A stretch of DNA of 64,000 nt. It comes from Embleya hyalina. Its GTDB lineage: Bacteria > Actinomycetota > Actinomycetes > Streptomycetales > Streptomycetaceae. The notes beneath the pieces are model-generated. The model was not told where the DNA came from. It did no database searches and saw only the letters and a list, made by a program, of their open reading frames with translations. A program made the translations under genes and the position numbers. The stretch covers positions 248,001 through 312,000 of the forward strand of contig NZ_BIFH01000020.1 in assembly GCF_003967355.1 (NCBI RefSeq), in the 5' to 3' direction. Below, in pieces: positions 35,130-44,183 of this stretch. Position 1 is the stretch's first letter, and every line of letters begins with the position of its first letter.

Positions 35130-35957
35130 ATGAACGATTCGAGGTCGGGTCGCGGACCCGCCGTGCTGGGTCTGCTGTTGCTCACCGCCGTGGTGTCGAC
35201 GGTCGCGTCGCCCCTCGCTTCCCCGGTGCCGCTCGCGGCGGGGGCGGCGCGGGCCGCACCACAGGCTCGGCGCTGGGTGTGGCCACTGGATCCCCGACCG
35301 GTGGTGCTGCGCGGGTTCGAGCCGCCGGCGGCGGCGTGGCTGGCCGGGCATCGCGGGGTGGATCTGGCCGCGACGGTGGGCCGGCCCGTGCGCGCGGCGG
35401 GCGCGGGGGTGGTGGTCTTCGCCGGCGCGGTGGCCGGGCGCGGGGTGGTCACCGTGCGACACGGCGACGTGCGCACCACCTACGAGCCGGTGCTGGCGTC
35501 GGTGGCGGCGGGTCGGGTGGTCGCGGCGGGCGACCCGATCGGGGTGCTGGCGCCGGGGCCGTTCCATCTGCCGGTGCCGTGTCTGCACTGGGGGTTGCTG
35601 GTGCCCGAGTATCACGACCCGCTCACGCTGCTGCGCCGGGTGCGGGTGCGGTTGTACCCGAACCGCCCGGGGTCGGGTTCGTCGGGTTCGGCGGGCTACG
35701 CGACCCGCGCGACGCCGCCGAGCACCAGGGCCAGCGTGGCGGACTCGGCCTCGGCGGGGTCGGCGCCGCACTCGATCCGCCGGACCGCCGCGTCGACCAT
35801 GCCCTGGACCAGCGTGGCGACCAGCATCGGGTCCCGGTGGCCGAGCGCGGACAGCGCGTCCACCACCAGTTCGACGATCCGCCCGTGGGCGGCCCGGATG
35901 CGCTCGCGCGCGTTCGCGTCCAGCTCGCCGGTGGAGATCGCGACCACGACGCGATGA
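35130..35957 (+). CDS. M23-family peptidase (LytM/lysostaphin-like), possibly with an altered 3' end
   Basis: A 275-aa exported protein. After the N-terminal signal helix (GLLLLTAVVSTVASPLASPV) comes an M23 domain: GHRGVDLAA gives the H-x3-D zinc ligands, and PCLHWGLL is the HxH site with the first His replaced by Cys, as in many actinobacterial relatives. The M23 homology ends near residue 195 (HDPLTLLRRVRVRLYP). The remaining ~80 codons are Ser/Thr/Ala-rich and are antisense to the 3' half of tetR over 262 bp (35696-35957). Either the stop was lost or the tail is real; the tail has no recognised domain. It is divergent from rpsB, as in streptomycetes. Confidence 0.72.
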   Translation: MNDSRSGRGPAVLGLLLLTAVVSTVASPLASPVPLAAGAARAAPQARRWVWPLDPRPVVLRGFEPPAAAWLAGHRGVDLAATVGRPVRAAGAGVVVFAGAVAGRGVVTVRHGDVRTTYEPVLASVAAGRVVAAGDPIGVLAPGPFHLPVPCLHWGLLVPEYHDPLTLLRRVRVRLYPNRPGSGSSGSAGYATRATPPSTRASVADSASAGSAPHSIRRTAASTMPWTSVATSIGSRWPSADSASTTSSTIRPWAARMRSRAFASSSPVEIATTTR

Positions 35958-36277
35958 CGACGATCACCGACCAGTTCCAACTGGCGCGCCACGTAGGCCG
36001 CGATCTTCTGCGCCGGGTCCTCGGTCGCGCCCATCGCGTCCTCGACCTCGGCCACCCACGCCGGCAGGTCGACGGCGCACAGTTCCTCGACGACGGCCGC
36101 GCGCGAGGCGAAGTATTCGTAGAGCGAGGAGCGGGCCAGGCCGGTGCGTTCGGCCAGGGCGGGGAAGGTGAGCGCGGCGAAGCCGCCCTCGTCGAGCAGG
36201 CTCCGGGCGGCGTCGAGCAGCGCGGCGTGCTGCATCGCACGGTGCTCGGCGACGGAGGAGGCTCGAATCTTGGGCAT
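35696..36277 (-). CDS. TetR-family transcriptional regulator
   Basis: A 193-aa regulator. The N-terminal DNA-binding domain is ALLDAARSLLDEGGFAALTF then LAERTGLARSSLYEYFASR. The C-terminal ligand domain is unassigned. A GTGAGGGA site abuts the ATG. Its last 262 bp overlap the convergent peptidase frame. No nearby efflux gene reveals its ligand. Confidence 0.9.
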   Translation of the reverse strand: MPKIRASSVAEHRAMQHAALLDAARSLLDEGGFAALTFPALAERTGLARSSLYEYFASRAAVVEELCAVDLPAWVAEVEDAMGATEDPAQKIAAYVARQLELVGDRRHRVVVAISTGELDANARERIRAAHGRIVELVVDALSALGHRDPMLVATLVQGMVDAAVRRIECGADPAEAESATLALVLGGVARVA

Positions 36278-36375
36278 TCCCTCACTCTACGACGTCACCG
36301 TGCGTGCCATCGGGGAGCCGGCCCGATTCCCGGACTTCCCGGATCCCGGGTGCGCGGCGCCCCTCGACGGCGCGG

Positions 36376-37572
36376 TCAGCCGCCGGAGTGGTCCAGTTCG
36401 GCGTCGACCGGGGGCAGCGCGCACTCGGGGTCGTCGAGCCAGCCCTCGGGCAGCACGACGCGCTTGCCGCCCGCGGTGCGCCCGCGCGGGCCGTCGGCGC
36501 CGATCGGCCAGGGCTGGTCCAGGTCGAGCTGCCCGAACCAGTCGTCGAGTTCGGCCAGGCTGCTCGCGGTGGCCAGGCCGCGGCGGATGGTGCCGCCGAC
36601 CGAGAAGCCCTTCATGTACCAGGCGACGTGCTTGCGCAGGTCGGTGACGCCGTGGGTCTCGTCGCCGATCCACTCGGCGAGCAGCACCGCGTGCCGGCGC
36701 ATGATCGTGGTGACCTCGCCCAGGGTCGGCCGGGCCCGGTCGGCGCTGCCCTCGAAGGCGGAGACCAGGTCGCGGAACAACCACGGGCGGCCCAGGCAGC
36801 CGCGACCGACCACGACGCCGTCGCAGCCGGTTTCGCGCATCATCCGCAGCGCGTCCTCGGCGTCCCAGATGTCGCCGTTGCCGAGCACCGGGATGTCGGT
36901 GACGACCTCCTTCAGCCGCGCGATGGCGGACCAGTCGGCGGTGCCGCCGTAGTGCTGCTCGGCGGTGCGCCCGTGCAGGGCGACCCAGGTGACACCCTCG
37001 TCCACGGCGATCCGGCCCGCGTCGAGGTAGGTCAGGTGGTCGTCGTCGATGCCCTTGCGCATCTTGATGGTGACCGGGACGCCCCGCGCGTTCTTGACCG
37101 CCGAACGCAGGATGTCGCGCAGCAGGTTGCGCTTGTAGGGCAGCGCGGAACCGCCACCCTTGCGGGTCACCTTGGGCACCGGGCAGCCGAAGTTGAGGTC
37201 GATGTGGTCGGCCAGGCCCTCGTCCACGATCATCGCGACCGCGCGGCCGACGATGTGCGGGTCGACCCCGTACAGCTGGATGCTGCGCGGGCGCTCGGTC
37301 TCGGCGAAGCGGATCAGCCGCAGCGTCTTGGCGTCCCGCTCGACCAGCGCGCGGGTGGTGATCATCTCGCTGACGTACAACCCGGCCGGGCGCGCGGTGG
37401 TGGCCGCCTCGGCCTGCTCCTGGCACAGCGTGCGAAACGGCGCGTTGGTGATACCGGCCATGGGGGCCAGCACCACGGGTGGCCGAATCCGCTCGCCGCC
37501 GGAGGCGCCCAGGCGCAGCGGCGGCCACGGGCTGCCGGTGGCGTCGGGCGTGGGTGCGTCGGCGGGTGCCAT
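36376..37572 (-). CDS. dus: tRNA-dihydrouridine synthase (DusB type)
   Basis: A 398-aa FMN enzyme reducing uridines in tRNA D-loops with NADPH. It has the FMN barrel start VLAPMAGITNAPFRTLC, the catalytic Cys in LNFGCPVPKVTRKGGGS, and the HGRT and GNGDIW phosphate-binding loops. The ATG at 37572 follows GGAG at 8 nt; upstream in-frame codons overlap the divergent gene's leader and are not used. Length suits actinobacterial DusB. Confidence 0.93.
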   Translation of the reverse strand: MAPADAPTPDATGSPWPPLRLGASGGERIRPPVVLAPMAGITNAPFRTLCQEQAEAATTARPAGLYVSEMITTRALVERDAKTLRLIRFAETERPRSIQLYGVDPHIVGRAVAMIVDEGLADHIDLNFGCPVPKVTRKGGGSALPYKRNLLRDILRSAVKNARGVPVTIKMRKGIDDDHLTYLDAGRIAVDEGVTWVALHGRTAEQHYGGTADWSAIARLKEVVTDIPVLGNGDIWDAEDALRMMRETGCDGVVVGRGCLGRPWLFRDLVSAFEGSADRARPTLGEVTTIMRRHAVLLAEWIGDETHGVTDLRKHVAWYMKGFSVGGTIRRGLATASSLAELDDWFGQLDLDQPWPIGADGPRGRTAGGKRVVLPEGWLDDPECALPPVDAELDHSGG

Positions 37573-37672
37573 GGACGGTGCTCCAGGAGGGGTGTGGGGA
37601 TGGATCCGATCCATTGTCCCCCACCGGGAAAAGCGGTTTCCGGGTGTCGCCGGTCCTGGCAGCATCGCGGTC

Positions 37673-38365
37673 ATGACCTCCGATTCCCCGCCGGCGTCCA
37701 CCGGGTCCGCCGCCGAGTCCGACCGTGAACCGCTCGACGTCGCGTCGCTGATCCTGCGGGCCCGACGGCAGCCCCGGCTGAAGTACGTCTTCTTCTGGGG
37801 GCACCGCGAGCCGATCCGGGGGGTGGACGCGAGTTGTCTGAGTCAGTGGTATCCGTCGCCGTTCGAGGTGGACGGGATCACCTATCGCACGGCCGAGCAC
37901 TGGATGATGGCCGGCAAGGCCCGGATGTTCGGCGACGCCGACGCGGAGCGGCGGGTGCTGGCGGCCGGTCACCCCAAGACCGCCAAGACGATCGGGCGTC
38001 AGGTGCGCGGCTTCGACGAGCAGCGGTGGGTGGACGAGCGGTTCGAGTTGATCGTGCGCGGCAACGTGGCCAAGTTCGGGCAGCACCCGGACATGGGCGC
38101 GTTCCTGCTCGGCACCGGGCGGCGGATCCTGGTCGAGGCCAGTCCGCTGGACCGGATCTGGGGCATCGGGCTGGCCGCCGACGACGAGCGGGCGGGCGAC
38201 CCCGAGCGCTGGCGCGGGCTGAACCTGCTCGGCTTCGCGCTGATGGCGGCCCGCGCCCGGTTGGCCGGCCCGGCCGGCTCCGGCGCCTCGCCCGGCTCGA
38301 CCGCGTCGGCCGGAGGGCACGATCACGCGGTGGCGGAATCGGCTCCTGCACCGTCGTCCGGATGA
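37673..38365 (+). CDS. NADAR-family protein (YbiA/DUF1768-like)
   Basis: A 230-aa protein with a NADAR domain at about residues 40-195: FFWGHREPI, CLSQWYPSPFEVDGITY, RTAEHWMMAGKARMFGD and the C-terminal RIWGIGLAADD block. Family members bind or hydrolyse N-glycosidic bonds of ADP-ribose-linked or riboflavin-pathway compounds; some remove ADP-ribose from guanine in DNA. The last ~35 residues are Ala/Ser/Gly-rich. The start is the ATG at 37673, divergent from dus. It is 14 nt before the next gene's ATG, so the two may be co-transcribed. Confidence 0.85.
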   Translation: MTSDSPPASTGSAAESDREPLDVASLILRARRQPRLKYVFFWGHREPIRGVDASCLSQWYPSPFEVDGITYRTAEHWMMAGKARMFGDADAERRVLAAGHPKTAKTIGRQVRGFDEQRWVDERFELIVRGNVAKFGQHPDMGAFLLGTGRRILVEASPLDRIWGIGLAADDERAGDPERWRGLNLLGFALMAARARLAGPAGSGASPGSTASAGGHDHAVAESAPAPSSG

Positions 38366-38379
38366 ACTAACCTCCGCAC

Positions 38380-39396
38380 ATGAGTGCCTTCCCGCCCCCG
38401 CAGCCCCCGAACGGGCCCGGCTACGGCCACGGGCAACAGCCGTACGGACAACCGAACAACGGCCGGTCGGCCCATGGGCAACCGCCTCAGGGTCAACCGG
38501 CCTACGGGCAACAGCCGTACGGACAACAACCGTATGGGCAGCAGCCGTACGGACAGCAGCCCTACCCCCAGCAGTACGGCCAGGGTTACGGCCAGCCGCC
38601 GCCCGCGCCGCCGGGCCGGCCGAAGTGGCTGGTGCCGACGGCGGCGGTGGTGGCGCTCGCGGTGATCGGCGGCGGGGCGTTCTTCTTCCTGTCCGGGGAC
38701 AAGGACGACGACAAGAAGCCCGCCGCGCAGATGTCGCCGACCGCTCCCGCCAACGGCGGTTCGCTGCCCGCGACCGGCGGTTCGCCCGGACCGGGCGCCG
38801 ACGAGCCCAAGGGGTTCCAGTCGGCGCCGCCGCCGAACAACTCGGCCATCGACGACCTGTCGACCGACAAGTTGTCCTTCACCACCGACTACTTCTTCAA
38901 GGACACCGCCGAGTTCCAGGGGCGCACCGGCGCGAAGTATCGGCAGTTGGGCAGCGACGACTCGGCGGCCAAGGACTGCTCGAAGGTGATCACGGCCGGT
39001 GGCTCGGCGGTCACCCAGAACGGCTGCGTGGGCGTGCTGCGCGGGTCGTACAAGGACTCGGCCGGGAAGTACGCGGTGACGCTGTCGGTGGTCTCGATGC
39101 CGAACAAGGAGAAGGCCGAGGCGGTGAAGAAGGGACTGGGCACGATCGCGCTGTCCAACTCCCCGATCGCCTGGCTCCAGCCGCCGGCGTCGAGCGGGGT
39201 CACCTTCAAGGACGGCTCCGAGCACGCCGCGATCGCCACCACGACCGGGCACTACGTCCTGATCCTGGACATCGGCCGGGCCGACGGCGGGCCGATGAAG
39301 GGCCAGGGCGAGGAGGCCTCGAAGGCCGCGGGCAACGTCCTGAACGACCTGAACTACCGGATGGCCGACCGCATCGTGGCGGGCATCTTCAGGTAG
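38380..39396 (+). CDS. Single-pass membrane protein with an N-terminal YGQQP repeat and external C-terminal domain; unknown function
   Basis: A 338-aa protein. Residues ~15-75 are a Gly/Gln/Pro/Tyr repeat built on [10 protein letters not shown] units (DNA about 38430-38590). One membrane helix follows ([20 protein letters not shown]), then an acidic-basic charge cluster (DKDDDKKP) and a ~230-residue extracytoplasmic domain with two Cys (DCSKV, GCVG). The fold resembles streptomycete proteins annotated only as hypothetical. A second YGQQP protein is at 52.6-53.3 kb. No function can be assigned. Confidence 0.75.
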   Translation: MSAFPPPQPPNGPGYGHGQQPYGQPNNGRSAHGQPPQGQPAYGQQPYGQQPYGQQPYGQQPYPQQYGQGYGQPPPAPPGRPKWLVPTAAVVALAVIGGGAFFFLSGDKDDDKKPAAQMSPTAPANGGSLPATGGSPGPGADEPKGFQSAPPPNNSAIDDLSTDKLSFTTDYFFKDTAEFQGRTGAKYRQLGSDDSAAKDCSKVITAGGSAVTQNGCVGVLRGSYKDSAGKYAVTLSVVSMPNKEKAEAVKKGLGTIALSNSPIAWLQPPASSGVTFKDGSEHAAIATTTGHYVLILDIGRADGGPMKGQGEEASKAAGNVLNDLNYRMADRIVAGIFR

Positions 39397-39444
39397 TTCG
39401 CCCGACACCCGGATCGCCGGGTGGCACGACGGCCCGCGACACAC

Positions 39445-39477
39445 GTGAGGGGCGCCGTCCGAGACGGCGCCCCTCAC
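39445..39477. terminator. Bidirectional terminator hairpin
   Basis: A perfect 15-bp stem with a 3-nt loop (GTGAGGGGCGCCGTC at 39445-39459, complement at 39463-39477) between the convergent membrane-protein gene and glyS. Confidence 0.88.
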
Positions 39478-39508
39478 GGCGTTCACCCGGCCCGCGGCCG
39501 GTTTCGGG

Positions 39509-40891
39509 TCAGCAGCCCGGCAGGCGTGCCGCGAGATAGCCCACGACCTGGTCGAGCGACACCCGCTCCTGCTGCATCGTGTCGCGCGAGCGCACGGTCA
39601 CCGCGTCGTCCTCGAGCGTGTCGAAGTCGACGGTGATGCAGAACGGCGTGCCGATCTCGTCCTGGCGGCGGTAGCGGCGGCCGATCGCGCCGGCGTCGTC
39701 GAAGTCGCAGTTCCAGTACTGCCGCAGGTCGGCGGCCAGGCCCCGGGCCTTCGGCGACAGGTCGGCGTTGCGCGACAGCGGCAGGATGGCCGCCTTGACC
39801 GGCGCCAGGCGCGGGTCGAGCCGCAGCACGGTGCGCTTCTCCAGCTTGCCCTTCGCGTTCGGCGCCTCGTCCTCGAAGTAGGCGTCGAGCAGGAACGCGA
39901 GCATCGCCCGGTTCAGACCCGCGGCCGGCTCGATGACGTACGGGAACCAGCGCTCACCGGCGTCCTGGTCGAAGTACGACAGGTCGGTGCCGGACTTCTC
40001 CGAGTGGGTGCGCAGGTCGTAGTCCGTGCGGTTGGCGATGCCCTCCAGTTCGGAGAACTCGGTGCCGCCGAAGTTGAAGCGGTACTCGATGTCGACGGTG
40101 CGCTTCGAGTAGTGCGACAACTTCTCCTTCGGGTGCTCGAAGAAGCGCATGTTGTCCGGGTTCAGGCCGAGACCGATGTACCAGTCCCAGCGCTGCTGCA
40201 TCCAATATTCCTGCCAGTGCTCGTCCTCGCCCGGCTTGACGAAGAACTCCATCTCCATCTGCTCGAACTCGCGCGTGCGGAAGATGAAGTTGCCCGGCGT
40301 GATCTCGTTGCGGAAGCTCTTGCCGGTCTGGGCGATGCCGAACGGCGGCTTCTTGCGCGAGGTCTGCTCGACGGCCTTGTAGTTGACGAAGATGCCCTGG
40401 GCGGTCTCCGGGCGCAGGTAGGCGCGGCCGGACTCGTCCTGGGTGGGGCCGAGGAAGGTCTGCAGCAGGCCGTTGAACATCTTGGGCTCGGTGAAGGTGC
40501 CCTTGTTGCCGCAGTTGGGACAGGTGATGTCGGCGAGGCCGTTCTCCGGCAGCCGGCCGCGCTTGGCCTCGTACGCCTCTTCGAGGTGGTCGGCGCGGTA
40601 GCGCTTGTGGCACGAGGTGCACTCGGTCAGCGGGTCGACGAACGCCTCGACGTGGCCGGACGCCTCCCACACCTCGCGGGCGAGGATGACCGAGGAATCC
40701 AGACCGACGATGTCGTCACGCGAGGTGACCATCGTGCGCCACCACTGGCGCTTGATGTTCTCCTTGAGCTCCACGCCGAGGGGACCGTAGTCCCAGGCGG
40801 CCTTCTGGCCGCCGTAGATCTCACTACAGGGGTAAACGAAGCCTCGGCGCTTGCTCAGGCTGACGATGGTGTCGATCTTGTCGGCGGCCAC
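39509..40891 (-). CDS. glyS: Glycyl-tRNA synthetase (alpha2 type)
   Basis: A 460-aa class II synthetase of the dimeric type found in actinobacteria. Visible are [18 protein letters not shown] near the start, the zinc-binding CTSCHKRY...CPNCG pair, the motif 2 region ([22 protein letters not shown]), and motif 3 near [13 protein letters not shown]. The GTG at 40891 follows GAAGAGAG; the frame upstream is non-coding. It is divergent from the zinc operon. Confidence 0.96.
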   Translation of the reverse strand: MAADKIDTIVSLSKRRGFVYPCSEIYGGQKAAWDYGPLGVELKENIKRQWWRTMVTSRDDIVGLDSSVILAREVWEASGHVEAFVDPLTECTSCHKRYRADHLEEAYEAKRGRLPENGLADITCPNCGNKGTFTEPKMFNGLLQTFLGPTQDESGRAYLRPETAQGIFVNYKAVEQTSRKKPPFGIAQTGKSFRNEITPGNFIFRTREFEQMEMEFFVKPGEDEHWQEYWMQQRWDWYIGLGLNPDNMRFFEHPKEKLSHYSKRTVDIEYRFNFGGTEFSELEGIANRTDYDLRTHSEKSGTDLSYFDQDAGERWFPYVIEPAAGLNRAMLAFLLDAYFEDEAPNAKGKLEKRTVLRLDPRLAPVKAAILPLSRNADLSPKARGLAADLRQYWNCDFDDAGAIGRRYRRQDEIGTPFCITVDFDTLEDDAVTVRSRDTMQQERVSLDQVVGYLAARLPGC

Positions 40892-41018
40892 AATGCTCTC
40901 TTCGGTGCGACGATGCGGGCAGTGACAGTGTCGGCACAGGCTACCGGCGTGCTGGTCACCCCCGTAAATCGATAACTGCCGACCCGGGTCCGCCACGGTT
41001 GGCCCAAACCCGTATTAT

Positions 41019-41055
41019 TGACAACGATTGTCATTCTAGTTGAGAATCATTGTCA
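41019..41055 (+). promoter_or_regulatory. Tandem Zur-box-like palindromes upstream of znuA
   Basis: Two 15-bp 7-1-7 palindromes: TGACAACGATTGTCA (41019-41033) and TGAGAATCATTGTCA (41041-41055). The second overlaps the first base of the znuA ATG (41055). A TATTAT -10-like hexamer is at 41013-41018, just before the first box, so bound Zur would block initiation. Both match the streptomycete/mycobacterial Zur consensus class (TGA..AT.ATT.TCA). Confidence 0.82.
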
Positions 41056-42014
41056 TGAAGATACGCCGCTCCGCCCCGGTCGCCCTGCTCGCGACCGCCG
41101 CCGCATCCGCGCTGCTGCTCACCGGATGCGCCGGCACCGACGACGCGAAGGCGGACACCGGGGCGGGTGCGAAGGTGCGGGTGATCGCCGCGTTCTACCC
41201 GATGAAATTCGTCGCACAGCAGGTCGGCGGCCCGCACGTGAAGGTGACCAACCTGACCAGGGCCGGGGCCGAGCCGCACGACCTGGAGCTGACCCCCAAG
41301 CAGGTCGGCGCCGTCTCGCAGGCCGACCTGGTGGTCTACCTCAAGGGCCTGCAGCCCGCCGTGGACAAGGCGATCTCGCAGAACAAGCCGAAGCACGTCG
41401 CCGAGGCGAGCCGGTTCGCCCCGCTGGAGGAGCACGGCACCGAGGTACACGGCGCCGAGGACGAGCACGCGGGCCACGACCACGCCGACGCCGAACACGG
41501 CGACCCGCACGTGTGGCTCGACCCGACCCGGCTGGCCGCGATCGCGACCGGCGTGGGCGAATCGCTCGCCGGCGCCGACCCGGGCAACGCGGCCGACTAC
41601 CGCGAGCGCGCCGCGGCGCTGGTGACCCGGCTGAAGACCCTCGACGGCGAGTTCACCGCCGGCCTGGCCACCTGCGCCCGCAGGGACGTGGTGACCAGCC
41701 ACGCCGCCTTCGGCTATGTCGCGGAGCGTTACCACCTGAACCAGATCGCGGTGAACGGCGTCAACCCGGAGTCGGAGCCCTCCCCCGCCCGGCGGGCCGA
41801 CATCCAGCGCCTGGCCCGGGACCGGGGGGTGACCACGATCTTCTTCGAGACCCTCGCCGAGCCCAAGACCGCCAAGACGCTCGCCGAGGACCTGCGTGTG
41901 CAGACCGCGGTCCTGGACCCGCTCGAGGGCATAAAAGACGAGGCCCACGACGATTACTTCTCGGTGATGCGCGCCAACCTGGACGCGCTGCGGAAGGGGC
42001 TGGGCTGCTCATGA
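41055..42014 (+). CDS. znuA: Zinc ABC transporter substrate-binding lipoprotein
   Basis: A 319-aa cluster A-I metal-binding protein. The signal peptide ends in the lipobox LLLTGC. A His/Asp-rich loop (HGTEVHGAEDEHAGHDHADA) is the zinc-acquisition loop of ZnuA/AdcA-type proteins, and the family ligand block DPHVWLDP follows. The ATG at 41055 is chosen over the TTG at 41040. There is no clear ribosome site: the second Zur-like box fills that position. Its stop overlaps znuC (ATGA). Confidence 0.92.
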   Translation: MKIRRSAPVALLATAAASALLLTGCAGTDDAKADTGAGAKVRVIAAFYPMKFVAQQVGGPHVKVTNLTRAGAEPHDLELTPKQVGAVSQADLVVYLKGLQPAVDKAISQNKPKHVAEASRFAPLEEHGTEVHGAEDEHAGHDHADAEHGDPHVWLDPTRLAAIATGVGESLAGADPGNAADYRERAAALVTRLKTLDGEFTAGLATCARRDVVTSHAAFGYVAERYHLNQIAVNGVNPESEPSPARRADIQRLARDRGVTTIFFETLAEPKTAKTLAEDLRVQTAVLDPLEGIKDEAHDDYFSVMRANLDALRKGLGCS

Positions 42015-42787
42015 CGGAACCTCGGACGCCGGTCGCCCGGTTGATCGGCGGCACCGCCTCCCTCGGCGGCCGACCGGTGCTGCGCGGAGTGGACCTGACC
42101 GTGCGCCCCGGCGAGGTGGTCGCGCTGCTCGGCGCCAACGGCTCGGGCAAGTCCACGCTGGTGCGCACCCTGGTCGGCCTGGTCCCGCTCACCGGCGGCA
42201 CGATCGAGCTGTTCGGCACCCCGTTCGCGCGTTTTCGCGACTGGTCCCGGATCGGCTACGTACCGCAGCGCACCACGGCGGCGGCGGGTGTGCCCGCGAG
42301 TGTGCGCGAGGTGGTCGCCTCGGGCCTGCTCGACGGCCGCCGGCTGTTCGGGCCGGGCCGCGAGGGGCGGGCCGCGGTGGACGCGGCGCTCGACGCGGTC
42401 GGCATGCGCGACCGCGCCCGCGACGGCATCGCCCACCTGTCCGGCGGCCAGCAGCAGCGGGTGCTGATCGCCCGCGCCCTGGCCCGCCGCCCCGACCTGC
42501 TGATCATGGACGAGCCGATGGCCGGCGTGGACCTGCGCAGCCAGGAGGTACTGGCCGGCACCCTGCGCGGACAGCAGGAGCAGGGCCGGGCGGTGCTGCT
42601 CGTCCTGCACGAACTCGGCCCCCTCGAGCCGCTGATCGATCGTGCCGTGGTGCTGCGCGAGGGCTGCGTGTGCCACGACGGACCGCCGCCGCGCGCGGTC
42701 GGGCAGCACGCGCTGCCCGGCCACGACCACGTACACCCGCACGACGATCACACCGCGCGCCACGCCGGGATGGGACTGCTCTCGTGA
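42011..42787 (+). CDS. znuC: Zinc ABC transporter ATP-binding protein
   Basis: A 258-aa ABC ATPase. Walker A GANGSGKST, Q-loop IGYVPQR, signature LSGGQQQR, Walker B LLIMDEPMAGVD, switch His in VLHELG. The C-terminal ~35 residues are His-rich (GHDHVHPHDDHTARH), fitting zinc. It overlaps both neighbours by four bases. Confidence 0.94.
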   Translation: MTEPRTPVARLIGGTASLGGRPVLRGVDLTVRPGEVVALLGANGSGKSTLVRTLVGLVPLTGGTIELFGTPFARFRDWSRIGYVPQRTTAAAGVPASVREVVASGLLDGRRLFGPGREGRAAVDAALDAVGMRDRARDGIAHLSGGQQQRVLIARALARRPDLLIMDEPMAGVDLRSQEVLAGTLRGQQEQGRAVLLVLHELGPLEPLIDRAVVLREGCVCHDGPPPRAVGQHALPGHDHVHPHDDHTARHAGMGLLS

Positions 42788-43746
42788 CGATCCTGGACTT
42801 CCCCTTCATGCAGCGCGCGCTGCTCGCGGCCCTGCTCGTGGGCATGACCGCGCCCGCCGTCGGCGTATACCTCGTGCAGCGCCGGCAGGCGTTCATGGGC
42901 GACGGCATCGGGCACGTCGCGCTCACGGGTGTGGGTCTCGGCTTTCTGCTCAGCACCTCCCCCGTGCTCACCGCGGTGCTCACCGCGTCGGTCGGCGCGG
43001 TGTTGATCGAACTGATCCGCGAGCGCAGCCGGGTCAGCGGCGACGTCGCGCTCTCGGTGCTGTTCTACGGCGGCATCGCGGGCGGGGTGATGCTGATCAA
43101 CCTGGCCCCCGAGGGCTCGAACGCCAATCTCCAGTCGTACCTGTTCGGCTCGCTGACCTCGGTCTCGCCCGAGGACATCCGGGTGATCACGATCCTGGCC
43201 GTGGCCGTGCTCGCGGTCACCCTCGGGCTGCGCCGCGCGCTGTTCACCGTGTGCCAGGACGAGGACTTCGCCCGGGTCACCGGGCTGCCGGTGCGTGCGC
43301 TGAACCTGCTGCTCGCGGTCACCGCCGCGGTCACCGTCACGGTCGCGATGCGGGTGGTGGGCCTGCTTCTGGTCAGCGCGCTGATGGTGGTCCCGGTCGC
43401 GGTCGCGCAGCAGCTCTCCCGCACGTTCTCGATGACCGCGGCGCTCGCGATCGTGGTCGGCGTGCTGGTCTCGGTCTCCGGCACCGCGCTGACGTACTAC
43501 GTCGACGCGCCGCCCGGGGCCACCATCGTGTTGCTCGCGATCGGGCTGTTCGTTCTGGTGGGAGTGCTCGCGACGCCGTTGAATCGGCGCCGGGCCCGAC
43601 GCGCGGAGGCGGCGGCGGGGGAGGTGGACCCGCCTCGGATCGACGACGTGCGTGTGGACGCGGAGGTCCCCGGCGCCGGCACAATGGCGGGGCAGGCACC
43701 CAGCGTCGTCGTCCGGCCCGCACCCATCGAGGAGGCACCCAGGTGA
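42784..43746 (+). CDS. znuB: Zinc ABC transporter permease
   Basis: A 320-aa ABC-3 family membrane protein with about nine helices (first PFMQRALLAALLVGMTAPAV). It carries the family blocks RRQAFMGDGIGHVALTGVG and VGLLLVSALMVVPVAVAQQL. The GTG start overlaps the znuC stop (GTGA), and its stop overlaps zur. The last ~50 residues are a hydrophilic tail. Confidence 0.94.
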   Translation: MTILDFPFMQRALLAALLVGMTAPAVGVYLVQRRQAFMGDGIGHVALTGVGLGFLLSTSPVLTAVLTASVGAVLIELIRERSRVSGDVALSVLFYGGIAGGVMLINLAPEGSNANLQSYLFGSLTSVSPEDIRVITILAVAVLAVTLGLRRALFTVCQDEDFARVTGLPVRALNLLLAVTAAVTVTVAMRVVGLLLVSALMVVPVAVAQQLSRTFSMTAALAIVVGVLVSVSGTALTYYVDAPPGATIVLLAIGLFVLVGVLATPLNRRRARRAEAAAGEVDPPRIDDVRVDAEVPGAGTMAGQAPSVVVRPAPIEEAPR

Positions 43747-44162
43747 CCACCGCCCACGGCACGAGCCCGGTTCGGGGTAGGTCCACCCGGCAGCGTGCCG
43801 CCGTCTCCGCGCTCCTCGACGAGATCGAGGACTTCCGCAGTGCGCAGGATCTGCACGACCTGCTCAAGCAGCGCGGCGAGGCGGTCGGTCTGACCACGGT
43901 GTACCGCACCCTCCAGGCGCTGGCGGACGCGGACGAGGTCGACGTCCTGCGCACCCAGGACGGCGAGTCGGTCTACCGTCGATGCAGCCGTGGGCACCAC
44001 CACCACCTGGTCTGCCGCTCCTGCGGCCGCACCGTCGAGGTCGAGGGCCCGGCGGTCGAGCGCTGGGCGAACCGGATCGCCGCCGAACACGGCTTCGGCG
44101 ACGTCTCCCACGAACTGGAGATCTTCGGCACGTGCGCCCAGTGCGCCGACACGCCGGGCTGA
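43743..44162 (+). CDS. zur: Zinc uptake regulator Zur (Fur family)
   Basis: A 139-aa Fur-family repressor. The winged helix contains SAQDLHDLLKQRGEAVGLTT then VYRTLQ. GHHHHLVCRSCG and CAQC supply the metal sites: the two CxxC pairs are the structural zinc, and the His cluster is the regulatory site. It overlaps znuB (GTGA), so repressor and transporter are one transcript. Expected action: with zinc bound, it represses through the upstream boxes. Confidence 0.94.
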   Translation: MTTAHGTSPVRGRSTRQRAAVSALLDEIEDFRSAQDLHDLLKQRGEAVGLTTVYRTLQALADADEVDVLRTQDGESVYRRCSRGHHHHLVCRSCGRTVEVEGPAVERWANRIAAEHGFGDVSHELEIFGTCAQCADTPG

Positions 44163-44183
44163 CCCCGCCCGGATCGGCCTCGG

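Noticed and set aside
37673-38365. DarT/NADAR toxin-antitoxin pair
   Set aside because: No ADP-ribosyltransferase gene lies beside it; the partner gene is a repeat-rich membrane protein.
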